From the NCBI GenBank assembly GCA_917880885.1, contig OU862921.1:54642912-54706911 (forward strand): DNA of 64,000 nucleotides. The letters run 5' to 3'. This document shows positions 10,790 through 21,205 of the stretch, piece by piece. The notes under the pieces were generated by a model, which saw only the letters and a program-made list of their open reading frames with translations, was not told the DNA's origin and did no database searches. Each line of letters opens with the position of its first letter. The stretch's first letter is position 1. The position numbers were made by a program, and so were the translations under genes. The stretch comes from Limnephilus marmoratus (Eukaryota; Arthropoda; Insecta; Trichoptera; Limnephilidae).

Positions 10790-12700
10790 AGAATCTTTCT
10801 AAAGGTAAAACCAATCTTGTGTTCACAATGCAAATTCCTGTTGCGGATTCATCTGCTAACCATAAGGGTACGATCAGGTACAAAGCGGGTTTCGGTTTTC
10901 AGATTAACGGCGTTCAGTGCCCTATTCCACCGGCGGCAGTTGACGCCGAGATGTGGACAAACAGAACGCGGATAAAACTTGCGCTACCTGCGCGGTAGCC
11001 TGACAGCAGCTGTCAGTTTTTACGAAATGTCGAGTTCGTAGACGACGATTATTTACTCTTGGAGAATCCTTTCTTAAAACTAAGGAATAAAACAATGGTA
11101 TTTGGTAATTGGTATCTTTAAATATGAAAAAAAACCTAAGGAGAACATGATAATATGTTAAGTACGTGCCTGAAAGAAATTCACTTGTGACATTTGAGGT
11201 TATTTTAAAATTTTATCTTTTTGATTTCATTCCATCACTTGTCAACAACATTTCTGGTGGTATGGAATGTATTTATTTTATCCCAGATTGGCGATTGGTT
11301 GAAAATAGCGGCAATTAACAGGTCGCTCATTTTGATATCAGATTCTGACCGGCGTCACCGGCGAGCAGGAATTAAGAATTCATTCCGGTAAAGCTTATCG
11401 GCGCCGCCTCGCGCGGACATAAATCTGAACCTGCCTTCACTATGTTCGGCCTGATACGTTGACATACAAACATTCTTATCAGCACGCCTGCGCCAGTCGG
11501 CCGCCCATGCGCCGACTAATCAGAAAACCGAAACTCGCTTTGTACCTGATCGTACCCTTACGCAATTCGAAGGTAAAACCATTTTGTTGTTCTAGGTGCA
11601 GTATTAATTAAAACTGGGGACTCACAATCCAATTCCCTCTGACGGAAAAAACAGTTTTGTGTGCAAATGCAATTAAAAAATTCCGTGAAAAAATTCAATG
11701 AAAAAATTCCATGTGTGGTTTAGTCTGTTTACGCATTTTGTAGAAACCCGTTCTCGTTTTTGAAGTGCACTTTTAAAACTCTAGTTGCTTTTTTTGTTTC
11801 CAGTATTAGAGAAAAGCTATTTTTATAATTTCAGTAAAATGGCTACACTCATTAATTTTAAGTCTCCGTGTATAGATTCACCCTATAACTGAAACCAGTT
11901 CTGTGTTTAGAGTGCAACGAAATAAATTGCAGGTGGGGTTTCATTTTTACTTTATGCTGCCAGATAGGAGGAAAGCTATTTTCATGTTCTGAGTGAAGTT
12001 TTAATTCCCCGCGTATAAACTAACTTTATAATTAAAACCACTTTTGTGTTAAGAATGCAACGAAAAAAATTCAGGTGGGGTTTTACCTCGCTAACGCGTT
12101 TCGTAAGAAACCATTCTCGTGTGTAAAGTGCATAAATATAAATGTGTGAAGTGCATAAACATACAGTTATAAATTTGTAGTTGCATATATGCTGCCAGTA
12201 TTGGAAGAAAGCAATTTCACGTTCTGAGCATAGTTTTAATTCCCAGCGTACAGATTCAATCTGTAATTAAAACCAGTTCGGTGTTAAGAATGCAACGAAA
12301 ACGTATCAGGTTTTATTTCATTTGCTGACGCATTTCTTATGTTGGAAGTGCATTAATAAAATTCTAGTTTCTTACTTTATGCTGCCAGAATTAGAAAAAA
12401 GCCATTTTCATGTTCTGAGTGTAGTTTTAATTTTCCGCATGCAAATTTAATCTAAATTGAAACTAGTTCCGTGTTCAGAATGCAATGAAAAATTTCAGTT
12501 GTGATTTCATCTGCTGATACATTTTGACGGAAACCATTCTCGTGTTGTAAGTGCAGTTTTTAAATGCAGTTTATGCAGACAGAATTTCAGGAAAACCATC
12601 CGCATGTTCTGAGTGTAGCTATAATTAAAGAGTGTTGGCAGCTACGTAACTATTTTTTAATTAGTTACAGTAAAACCAGTTCTTTGATTCGAATGTGGCT
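10790..12700 (+). pseudogene. Decayed C2H2 zinc-finger array inside the hAT element
   Basis: Excluding an inserted element, about 1.2 kb of plus-strand DNA repeats finger-like coding words every 60-85 bp: KPILCSQCKFLLRIHLLTIR at 10806, KPFCCSRC at 11577, KPFSCSECSFNFPHANLI near 12398, KLVPCSECNEKFQL followed by a stop and FHLLIHF near 12466, and KPFSCCKCSF near 12533. Together they outline C-x2-C, a hydrophobic F, HLLxH and a (G/R)KPFSC linker, as in tandem C2H2 fingers. The nucleotide words AAAACCAGTTCTGTGTT, GTGCAACGAAAA and TTTTCATGTTCTGAGTGTAG recur in a higher-order period of roughly 200-240 bp. Many stops and indels make it a pseudogene. It may be captured host sequence or an ancient module of the element. 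Confidence 0.65.
10866..11558. mobile_element. Small inverted-repeat transposon (MITE-like) inside the zinc-finger array
   Basis: The terminal inverted repeats are at least 35 bp long: GGGTACGATCAGGTACAAAG at 10866 and its near-complement ending CTTTGTACCTGATCGTACCC at 11557. Further complementarity runs inwards (GTTTCGGTTTTC against GAAAACCGAAAC). The element is about 693 bp with no open transposase. Flanks are CATAA on the left and TTACG on the right; no certain target duplication is visible. The zinc-finger reading frame is interrupted here (HLLTIR on the left, VKPFCCSRC on the right). Confidence 0.8.
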
Positions 12701-12702
12701 TA

Positions 12703-12719
12703 CCCCCCCCCCCCCCCCC
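12703..12719. repeat. Poly(C) tract
   Basis: Seventeen consecutive C, followed by GCCCCCGAGG, close to the right end of the hAT element. Confidence 0.95.
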
Positions 12720-12808
12720 GCCCCCGAGGCTGAAATCAGAGTGCGGCCCGCGGGTTTAAGTATGAATATCCAAATGGCCCGCGACGCTAAAAAGGTTCCC
12801 CACCCCTG

Positions 12809-12849
12809 ATTTATGTGATTGATCACACTATCAGGGTGGTCTTTTAGGG
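12809..12849 (-). mobile_element. CR1-like element, 5' end of the interrupted copy
   Basis: The minus strand reads LKDHPDSVINHIN and continues across the hAT insertion into NEYFCNIG at 9060. At 12849 the retroelement stops and Harbinger intron sequence begins, so this is the 5' truncation point of the CR1-like copy, inside a Harbinger gene. Confidence 0.75.
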
Positions 12850-14768
12850 AAGTGTCTTGTCCGTTTATATTTAGTTAATATGTCTATAAAATTTAGATAC
12901 AGATATAAATTTTATAGACATATTAAAGTGATAGAGAATTTTATAACCGTTTTCGTGTTCTACATGTCTTAAGTCAAAGAGTCAAATAGAAGATGAGTTG
13001 ATTTGCGCAAGCGAAAGGTAAAGTTTTGTCTTAATCGAGTGTCATTTTTGCAATAACGTGTGGAATATATTTGGCACTTATCAGGTCTGAAAACCTTTTA
13101 TCTAATGTTATCATGCTTTGTTTATTTCTTTTTTAGAAACTGCCCAATATGCAACTGGAAGTTTTCACATCACAAATGGAGACAATAGGTGCAATTGATT
13201 GCACTTACATCAAATTCAATCCATGGGTAAGTGCCAAACAAGCGCTGTGTGTTGGTTTTACCTGCATATTTTTCTGTACAGTACCAATTAACCACAGTAC
13301 TTGTTAACCATTTGCTTTCTCCCAAAGGTGGACCAGAAGCTGAAACATTCAGAAATAGGAAGGGCTACTTCTCTATTAATGTGCAGACCATTTCGGATGT
13401 TAGAATGAGGATAAGGGATATCGTAGCTACACATGACTCCCTTATATTTCAAGGCTGCCAAGATAAAGTAATGTTCGAAACAGGGCAGTACTTAAATGGA
13501 GCACTACTTGGAGATAGTGGATATCTATTAAAAGTATATTTAATGTTTAAATATTCAAATACATTTTTGTATAACATAACTTTAAAAAGAATCTCTATGA
13601 TTAATAATATTTAATAGGTAAATGAGAGTGTATTTGGGAAGTATGTTTATAAGAATTGAGAAGGTGGTAGAGATATTGAAAGAAGGGTAAATGCAGGTGA
13701 CTCGATTAATGATAGACTGAATGTGCTTTGCGCCTCTCTAACGTTCCAAACTTTTTCCCACTAGCTAATTCGGAGAGTCATTTGTCATGTTTTCAGTTGG
13801 TTGTCGGTCATTCACTGATCCATAGAGTTGGGAAATGGAAGGATAGGTACATTTATAAATTAAACAATTTCTTGCTTTACAAATGTCTTGTTTATTGTAG
13901 TAAATTAATCCAGGCTACTAGAAAAAGCTTTACTCTCTGTGTGGATGATTTGGCAGTTAATTTACTGATTTTAAATCTATTTTTGCTACCATCTCTCTCT
14001 AAACTGTCGAACAATGAAAATGCATGAAGTTTTGTTAGTTTTAAATTAAATATTCAATACTCGACGTAAAATATCTTACGAGGTTGAACTTTCAGGAAAT
14101 TAAAAAAAAAAACAAAGAAAAAACTGTTTTGAATGAAGGTTTTTTGTATCTAAACTCTTAACGGTAACCTTTGATAAAACCACAGAAAAAACATCATCCA
14201 TATACAGATTCAGCATTAAAAAACTAGGCAGAAAGTTACAAGTTTTACATAAATAATAAAATAGTTCATAGGAACATAGTATAATTAATCATAACAGTAA
14301 GTAGCAACACCAATACACCGGATCGACCAATCACAGACATCCGGAACGTTGGTGTTGGCAGCTCTCCATGCCTTTAAGGAGCGCACATAGTGGATTATAC
14401 TTGTTCCTTGTTCATCTTGTTCTCAGGGGCTCCAGCTGATCGTGGATTTACTTGATTTTAAAGACATTCTGCAAAAGAAAGCAGTATAACATTATTACAA
14501 ACGTATGTTTTATTTCAGAATATCTGGTGACACCATATCGAAATCCGGAAACACCCGACCAGCACAACTACAACACAAAACATATTAAAACAATAAATGT
14601 GGTAGAAAGCAGTATGGATTATGGAAAAGACGATTTCCGGTCTTATTCAATGGCCTACGACTGAACCTCGACACCACGATGGCAGTTATAGACGCATGTG
14701 GAGTTCTTCATAACATACGCATCAATCGTGGGGAAGAATATCCACAAGATTGGATCTCGCACATTTAA
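12850..14768 (+). pseudogene. PIF/Harbinger transposase gene (5' truncated, with introns, frameshifted)
   Basis: A nuclease-related transposase of the Harbinger superfamily. A leading intron ends at TTTTTTAG (13136). The exon from 13137 encodes LEVFTSQMETIGAIDCTYI, the region of the first catalytic Asp. A 101-bp GT-AG intron follows at 13227-13327. The next exon reads GGPEAETFRNRKGYFSINVQ, DIVATHDSLIFQG and LLGDSGYLLK, including the second catalytic region. A probable intron spans about 13534-14518. The last exon (14519-14768) gives YLVTPYRNPE, YNTKHIKTINVVES, then after a one-base slip WKRRFPVLFNGLRLNLDTT and CGVLHNIRINRGEEYPQDW. One A is missing before the 13227 donor and the frame also slips at the last intron. 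The N-terminal exons were cut off at 12849. Confidence 0.85.
13614..14518 (+). other. Probable Harbinger intron or inserted DNA, no gene seen
   Basis: The coding matches to Harbinger stop near 13545 (SGYLLKVYLM) and resume after TTTATTTCAG at 14518. GTATAT at 13534 could be the donor, but VYLM also fits the protein, so a duplication or insertion is as possible as an intron. Nothing else is recognised inside. Confidence 0.4.
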
Positions 14769-14988
14769 ATGACTTCCTTGGAATTGCAGGTTGGTGCCAC
14801 TGGCATCACTGGACTCTCAGGAAGTGTTATTCTCATTTCTGAACAAAACATAAACATAATATCAAGTTTTATAACCAGAAAACCTTTCAAAAACCATGTA
14901 ATTAAATAACATTTTACACAAGTACCTTTGGGAAAATAAAGAAATTAAAATATATTGCAGATAATTTATTTCAAGTAATTAGTTATTG

Positions 14989-15050
14989 ACGGCCACCGTG
15001 ATCGAGCGGTAAGACTCACAACTAGCAATCCGGAGGTCGCAAATAAATTT
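14989..15050 (+). repeat. tRNA-derived relic, truncated
   Basis: The sequence GGCCACCGTGATCGAGCGGT (box-A region) followed by AGACTCACAACTAGCAATCC and GGAGGTCGC matches the first two-thirds of a tRNA, but it stops before the GGTTCGAATCC box B and joins AAATAAATTT. It is a SINE head or tRNA pseudogene, not a functional tRNA. Confidence 0.6.
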
Positions 15051-15923
15051 TATCTATATTACTTTGTGTTATTCCACAAACTATTCATTAAAAATAATAA
15101 ATAGCACATTATAGAGTGGAAGACACTGTCAGTATTACCCTGTTGTAACACCACCATTCAGAACTGAATGAAATGGTTTTAGCCATGCTTGGTGACCAAA
15201 TCTGTATAGCCAAGTACTTCTCCATCTTACCCTTTCCCTCCCTAGTACCTTCAGTCTCATAACACAACCCAAGTGGAGATGCCGCAGTATCACCACCCTG
15301 ACTCCGGGCGGTTGGGAACAGTTGAGACACCAATGCGAATATTGAGAATTAGGATAAATGAAATAAAAATTACCAATGTCCATTCCTCAGTCTCCGCTGA
15401 TTCCTGTGTCGGCTACACTACTTCCTCCCGGCTGGTGAATGCCTGTTGACCACCATCTTGGACGGCAGGACCATATGAATCAAACCTTTCAAAATACAAT
15501 AGAAATATATATTAACAAGTCATAGAAAACGTGCATTTTTCAGCTATTTTTGTTGAACTATAACGACAATGCATTGACGAGCTTTTGGATTCCACTACGT
15601 AATGGTAGTACAAGTGAGGGTTTATTTCAGTGCACCAATTCTGGGACTACTGCCATATATGTATTCCCATTGCTCTACATACCCCGGGTACTAATGCTGA
15701 CTCAGTGGACATGTTCAGTCATCACCAAATACCAAATATTGTTGCTGAGGCAGTTCACTTATGTATAATACTGTATTTTAATATTCAAAGGCCATTGAAT
15801 AACATAATTTAAGTAAATACAAGATATTTTAACTTACCGATTTACCATTGTGCCCTCTGTGTTCGAGAATCTCGTGCCAGATTGTCCCATGCCTTTTTTT
15901 GCTAAATCAATCTCTCACAATTG
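15051..15923. other. Non-coding spacer
   Basis: Moderately AT-rich sequence without recognisable protein motifs, RNA genes or repeats. Short open frames on both strands show no family resemblance. Confidence 0.4.
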
Positions 15924-16059
15924 TACAGGGTGGCGCAGATGGATCGGGTGGTTTTGAAGTGGACTGTACGTCTGGAGTGGGGGAGCCAGGTGTTCAGCGG
16001 TCTTCGTGCTGTGGTGGGGGGGACGGGAAGTTTCAGTTACAGACTGGCAGTCAGTCGCG

Positions 16060-16437
16060 ATGGCTACGTGGTCCGTTGAGTATCGTGTTTTCGCAGTGGA
16101 AGAGTTTATACGCAATAACGAGTCAATTGTTGCTGTGACGCGTGCCTTTCGCCGGCGTTTCAACATCCCACCTCGCGGTAGTGTTCCTAAGCGAGACACA
16201 ATATTGAGTTGGGGGCATAATTTCCGCACTACTGGTTCATGTGCTCCAAAATGGACGTCTAGACCTCGAACAATAAGAACGCCTGAGAACGTGGAGCGTG
16301 TGAGACGGGATGTCATTACGAGCCCACGTCGATCAACGAGACATCGTGCTCAAGCTCTTGGAATGTCACGTCGGAGCCTTCAAAGGATTTTTAACAAAGA
16401 ACTGAAATTCCACCCCTATAAAATCATGGTGGTCTAG
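16060..16437 (+). pseudogene. Mariner-type transposase, N-terminal HTH part only
   Basis: From ATG at 16060 the frame encodes MATWSVEYRVFAVEEFIRNN, then SIVAVTRAFRRRFNI, GSVPKRDTILSWGHNFRTTG, RTIRTPENVERVRRDV and HRAQALGMSRRSLQRIF, ending FHPYKIMVV. This is the double helix-turn-helix DNA-binding region (DUF4817-type) of insect mariner-like transposases. The stop TAG stands where the family usually has Gln, so a single C-to-T change would explain it. No DDE/D catalytic part follows. It could bind inverted repeats but not cut DNA. Confidence 0.85.
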
Positions 16438-16495
16438 AAGATTCTCCCGATTTCAGAAGATTCTCCTGATTCTCCAGAAGATTCTCCCGACTCCA
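16436..16495. repeat. Short tandem repeat AGAAGATTCTCCCGA
   Basis: Three imperfect copies of AGAAGATTCTCC(C/T)GA separated by a few bases, starting exactly at the transposase stop and occupying the point where the catalytic region was lost. Confidence 0.75.
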
Positions 16496-16681
16496 AGAAT
16501 ACGTCGCTCGAGAAGGAGGGCATTTGATGGATGTAATTTTTAAAAACTAACTTTACAAAATTTTTGTTAATAAACTTCCATTGTAACTACACGTTTTGAA
16601 TTTTATTTCAATCCAATACCTTTAAAATTGACAGTTTGACAAGTATTTTAAAACCACCCGATCCATCTGCGCCACCCTGTA

Positions 16682-16850
16682 CCTTATCTCATACATACTC
16701 TTCTGTTAATTGGACTTTTACACGGCCCAAAAACATCAGATTTTCTTCATCCTGCCATGTCTTCCTCTGGGGTCCTCATTCACGTAATAATATTTTCTCC
16801 TTACACACCTTTCCAGTCGTTCTACTTGCCCAAACCTCCAATCTATAGTT
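16682..16850 (-). mobile_element. RTE-type retrotransposon tail remnant
   Basis: The nucleotide sequence resembles 1985-2165 in order and wording (TACTCTTCTGTTAATTGGAC; ATGTCTTCCTCTGGGGTCC; GTTCTACTTGCCCAAACC). It therefore represents the same C-terminal RTE tail in a more decayed form. It begins directly at the TA flank of the mariner element, which probably inserted into it. Confidence 0.55.
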
Positions 16851-17295
16851 AGATGAGATACTGGCTACTGCAGTTGAAACCGAGAATTTTAAGCAGCTAT
16901 CGTCGAGAAGTTTCAACTGCATAAAACGTCAAAAGAAACGTCAAACTTCGCGTCCTTCGCGTAAACAAAAAAGTTAAGTCAATTTACACTTTATTTTTTC
17001 CATATTAAATACGTTTGTTTTAAAAATATGAAATGTCGATTTATGTATTACACTATTTAAAATAAATTATCTGTATAAATAATAAATACAATTAATTAAC
17101 GCTTTGGTGTTAATTTAAAATATAAAGTTTCTAATTTGACGTCATTTTTTGTCTATGTAAATAAACGGTGCTACATACGAGGCGTTATGATTAAAACGTT
17201 GGCTACAGGCAAAATGGAGCAATTCACTATGATCACTTAACTAAGTAGCGCGAAGCGGGAGGCTCAGAATTACTTTGATAATCAATCCAAATTGT
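16851..17295. other. Non-coding spacer
   Basis: AT-rich; no motif, RNA or repeat recognised. Confidence 0.4.
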
Positions 17296-17298
17296 TGG

Positions 17299-18702
17299 TC
17301 ACAACGGCTGTAAGTGACTAGTATTTTTAAGTAAGACGATGTCAATTACGTCCGGAATACCGTTGTGATGATGAATCGTTGGTCTATCTGGGGCATCGAC
17401 TACGATAGGATTGATACTCACAAGTATGTTTCCTTTTGTGGAATGCCACGATTCATGTTTTGCATTCATGTCCCCAGCTATTATAGTGGGCACATTTTCG
17501 GACAGGAGACTGTCTAATTCGGCTGGAATTAATTGACGGTTAGGGGGTACATAGATTGAAATGAATTTAAGTGATCCAGAAGAGGTATTTATTATTACCG
17601 ATGTGGATTCAATATTAACACTAGAGAATGAATGCGCTAGACGGTGGTCAATGTTGTTCTTAACCAAGATGGCGGTTCCGCCTCCTTTATTGGCTAGTCT
17701 GTCGTCACGATAGGCTATGTAATTTGGAATTCTGAAGTTTCTAGACGGCTTAAGCCGAGACCTGGCTTAAGACCAACCGTTGCGGACCGGTGCCCTTCCG
17801 CCCTGCCTCCGGTGACCCGATGCTCACTTTTATCCCTAGGGTCTTCAGGTCTTTCACTCTTTAATTCCAACACTTTCTTCGAGGGCGTACCGGGAAGCCG
17901 GCTTAGGGGCGCGGACATCGAGTCCCGCTTGCGACTGGACTGATGGCTCCGCTTATCCTCGGCGGGACTGCCGGACGACTGCAACTCAGTTGCTTTGGTT
18001 AGGTCGTACAATCTCATCATAATAATGTTTTTTTTTTCTAGTAACCTTTCCTCTTTTCTATTAATAAACTTTGTTTTCAGCTATATCCAGTGGCGGAGAT
18101 GAGACGTGATACTGTGAAATAAATAACTAACACCATGTACGCACTCGCATACTGCCTGCTAACAATGTATGCCCGGACATTGGAGGTCTAGAGTCATTTT
18201 AATAAAAAAATAGCTTCTTTATAAATAAAAAATTAGAGTCCTGACGTGTACGGTGAAGGAGGAAACCATCTGTTTCCTTAGAACGCCGTGGGAAAGTGGT
18301 GGGGAACCTCCAGACCTGGCTTAATGAGGAATACTTCAATGCTGTAATTTTTCAGGAATTCAATTATCTCTTCCTTGTGAGAGAGGACAGAGCCGTTGGC
18401 GTTCCAATAGGCCATCTGCAGGTTGTTAAGTCTTACATTTTGTCAAGACATTGTAAGATCTTAAAATTGACTGAATTCGAGCCAGCTCCTTGGTGGCGTT
18501 TTGAATCAATAAGTGCTTGTTTATGAACTGGTTCTAAATAGCGCTGGGGAGAGTTCGGGTCGGAGGCGCTTTGAGACGCATTTACGGGTTCGGGCTCACG
18601 CTCCAGCCTGTATTGTTGGCTGGGCCCCGGGTTTGTAGGAGGAGCTTGTTTCACTCTCTGGGAGGAACGGGGATTATAGTAATGTGGCTCAGGCACGGAC
18701 AT
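17299..18702 (-). mobile_element. Jockey-clade retrotransposon fragment: ORF1 end and interrupted endonuclease
   Basis: Minus strand. 18702-18433 encodes a Pro/Ser/Gln-rich ORF1 tail. Immediately downstream the ORF2 start reads LNNLQMAYWNANGSVLSHKE and EIIEFLKNYSIEVFLI, the N-terminus of a Jockey AP-endonuclease. That is interrupted near 18310 and resumes at about 17725 with NYIAYRDDRLANKGGGTAIL, IYVPPNRQLIPAELDSLL, PTIIAGDMNAKHESW and a late DVIDIVLLK. The GDMNAKH block holds the metal and catalytic residues. The insert at about 17725-18310 has an open stretch of its own (17715-18020) that I do not recognise. The RT is absent. Confidence 0.8.
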
Positions 18703-19337
18703 ATGAATATATCTGGACCTGCCCTAAGTGATAAAAACGTATTATTTCCCCCTCCACATGGCGCCGGCTGTAGCTCCTCCTTGGAACCGGCTCGCTCCAT
18801 GGGGAGGGGATATAGCCTCGCTTGAATCTAAAATGTGTGACGTCATCATTCTTGCCGTGAACAGCGAGAAGCTGACATCCATACATTTAACGAAATAACG
18901 GCAGCTTGTGCTATACAATATATCTACGTATCAATATGCACATAGCAAATGTGGGCGGTACTCCAATGTGCTCGTCGCTGGTTACAGGGGTAAGTAAATT
19001 ATGAAACATTTGTAAAAGTGTTTTAACTAAACACGGCAAGAAAATATTGATATGTGTATTGGCGCGAGTCTTTTTGGAGCGAGCATTTGGCCTTAGCAAA
19101 TAAGTTTTGAACGTGGCAAGCAATTCGCGCTCCCATGTAAAAAGGTCTATTCATTCAAAGCAGATTTTGCTTTTAAGAACTAAATGGTGATATTGTAATG
19201 CGAGATGCCTATATACTGTCAGATTGATTGTTCAACGAATGACAGTCATCTTTCCCCTCTTGCTCTCCATAGTTTGGTTTTACCCCTCATCTGTAACTGC
19301 TTGTCTATCCATTTGGATGTCTATGGGCTCAGGCCAT
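18703..19337. other. Non-coding spacer
   Basis: No supported gene; possibly includes more of the decayed Jockey ORF1 on the minus strand near 18703-18890, but no motif proves it. Confidence 0.3.
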
Positions 19338-19418
19338 TTGCGGTGGGGTGGAGGTGGAGCTGAATTGGAGGGGATGGAAGGAGTGGGGAGGGGTGGGGGG
19401 GGGAGGAGAAGGGGAATG
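19338..19418 (+). other. G-rich tract, possible G-quadruplex
   Basis: Repeated GGGG/GGG runs (GGGGTGGAGGTGG, GGAGTGGGGAGGGGTGGGGG, GGGGAGGAG) on the plus strand within about 80 bp. This is compatible with intramolecular G-quadruplex formation and stands out from an AT-rich background. Confidence 0.5.
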
Positions 19419-21128
19419 ACCCACTTGATAACCACAGAAGTGAATATATACTAAAAAAACTCATTTTTTAACCGCCAACACCTGATTGGAAATTTTGCGT
19501 AAAAATATTTTATTGATTTTTGAGATTGCGGAGTATCGAAATGAAATGCACTTTTGGTCTATTTAGAACCATTTATCTCCACAATTATTATCAATAAGAG
19601 TTTACGCAATTTTCGCTTTATTTAACTAATTTAATCGTTTTAAATAGACTCCTTATATCGCAGTGTCAAAATCAGAGTACCATTTTATAAATAATTGTTA
19701 ACACTGGGTATTTATCACCACGATTTTTAATAACGTAGTAAAACAAGAAACAATAATATATATCATAGCAATATATATTACTAATCTTTCAGAAAATACT
19801 TTTCTAGTTGCAAATCTTGTAGCGTATCGCCATTTCCATTCTCAGAAAATATGCAATTTGACAGTTGGTTAAATTGTAATTAATGAGTTAAAAGTTAACC
19901 CAACTAATTGAAATTTACATGTATATCTTTGTTTTTAATCACTCTAACTGAAAAACTATAGTTCAAATGCACTCGTCAAGTAATTAGATCGATAATTGTA
20001 AAAATTAACTCAATTACCGATGAAATTTGAATTTCCCATTCCACTTACGAAAAATATTTAAAAAGTCACAAAATTTTAATTTAAACGACTTAAAAATACG
20101 TTAAATAGGCGGATAGTTGAATCGCAATAACTGTCGTATATAAATACGTAATAAAAAGTACTTATAAAAAAACAAACACTTCCGACATTTTACCACGCGA
20201 TTGAGAGTTCTGCTGAGAACTTTTTGTCTAACGACCTGAACAAATATGTCTTATAGAACATTCCAGTAAATCACAGAAACAAAACAATTGAGACATCTAT
20301 GAACTAGTCGTTAAAGGATTTTATAAGCTACATTATTACGTGGGTCGCAGATCGCGGGAGAATTTGATAATTTTACTGCATCTAGGGGAAATTTGCCAAA
20401 AACTGGCAGCACAGCAATCCGAGGTATTTTAAATGGTGCCAAATTGTGGCAAAAAGCGCTTCAGTGGTTATAATATTAAAATAATTGGTTTTAGTATTGG
20501 TAATAAATTTGATTAGTTAATAGATATTTATAGAGAAAGGAAAATGAACCATGACAACCCCTAGAATCTCATGAACATGCATTGGCTCTAAACAAAAAAA
20601 CCGACTTATGTCGATTCCTAAAACATGTACCTACTAATGTGACTGGATTAAAATACGAATTCCTTGTTAATCTCTCTTCATCGACGTGACTTTTGCCGCT
20701 ATGTGTAGTAGCTTTTCCAATAATAACTTTGCTGTTTAATACCGCATTGAAATTTTAAACCCATTATGGGATATTCTCTACCTTAATATAAGGTCACCCC
20801 TTCCATGGCATGCGATAAATAAAACAAAAATGTATACCATTGTGAATATGTGGGGGGGGTTAAAAATTGCAAAAAATTGGTCACGTAGTATGTTTAATTT
20901 TGTTTTCAATTATTGATTGATGGACCTTAATAATAGCATTAAGGTAGTGGAAAGGTAAACAAATAATATGATCACCCCTGCTTTTGGGGGCTCTCCTCCA
21001 CCATACACATTACACAGTACGTACTACGCAGTACACAGCATCCCGAACTCTTAACGGGATCTTAATTATTCATAGCCGCGCGCTAATAAGAACGTCGTGT
21101 CGCTGCTAATTATGTGCTAACACAATGA
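19419..21128. other. Non-coding AT-rich DNA
   Basis: About 1.7 kb with no recognisable coding region, RNA gene or mobile-element end. Short homopolymer runs only. Confidence 0.45.
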
Positions 21129-21205
21129 CATGGGCGGGGAGGGGGGCGGGGGGTCACCGGGACATGGGGGCGGCATAGGGACATGGGTGGAAGGTGGTGC
21201 CAAGT
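21129..21205 (+). other. Second G-rich tract
   Basis: GGGCGGGGAGGGGGGCGGGG at about 21133 is followed by GGGACATGGGGGCGG and a further GGGACATGGG. At least four G-runs on one strand could fold into a G-quadruplex. ACATGGG is repeated three times. Confidence 0.5.

Larger units (their letters stand above)
9079..12808 (+). mobile_element. hAT-family DNA transposon, 3.7 kb, with 8-bp target duplication
   Basis: The ends are inverted repeats, CAGGGGTGGGGAACCT at 9079 and AGGTTCCCCACCCCTG ending at 12808. They are flanked by a perfect 8-bp duplication ATTTATGT (9071-9078 and 12809-12816), the hallmark of hAT insertions. Next to both ends lie GCGGCCCGCGGG-type words in opposite orientation. The host is the CR1-like RT gene, which reads through cleanly if the element is removed with one copy of the duplication. 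Inside are remnants of a GTF2IRD2-like hAT transposase (9480-10600) and an unexpected decayed zinc-finger array (10790-12700). Both are broken, so it could move only if transposase is supplied elsewhere. Confidence 0.92.
15926..16679 (+). mobile_element. Mariner-like element, internally deleted (754 bp)
   Basis: It is bounded by TA target dinucleotides (15924-15925 and 16680-16681). The inverted repeats are about 34 bp: CAGGGTGGCGCAGATGGATC at 15926 and its complement GATCCATCTGCGCCACCCTG ending at 16679, extending inwards through GGGTGGTTTT/AAAACCACCC. Inside is the N-terminal part of a transposase and then a short tandem repeat where the catalytic domain should be. A non-autonomous derivative. 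Confidence 0.92.

Noticed and set aside
14989..15050. Functional tRNA gene
   Set aside because: The sequence ends before the T-arm and acceptor stem; only a relic.
16006..16059. Longer start for the mariner transposase
   Set aside because: The upstream residues do not resemble the family; MATWSVEYR at 16060 is the usual beginning.
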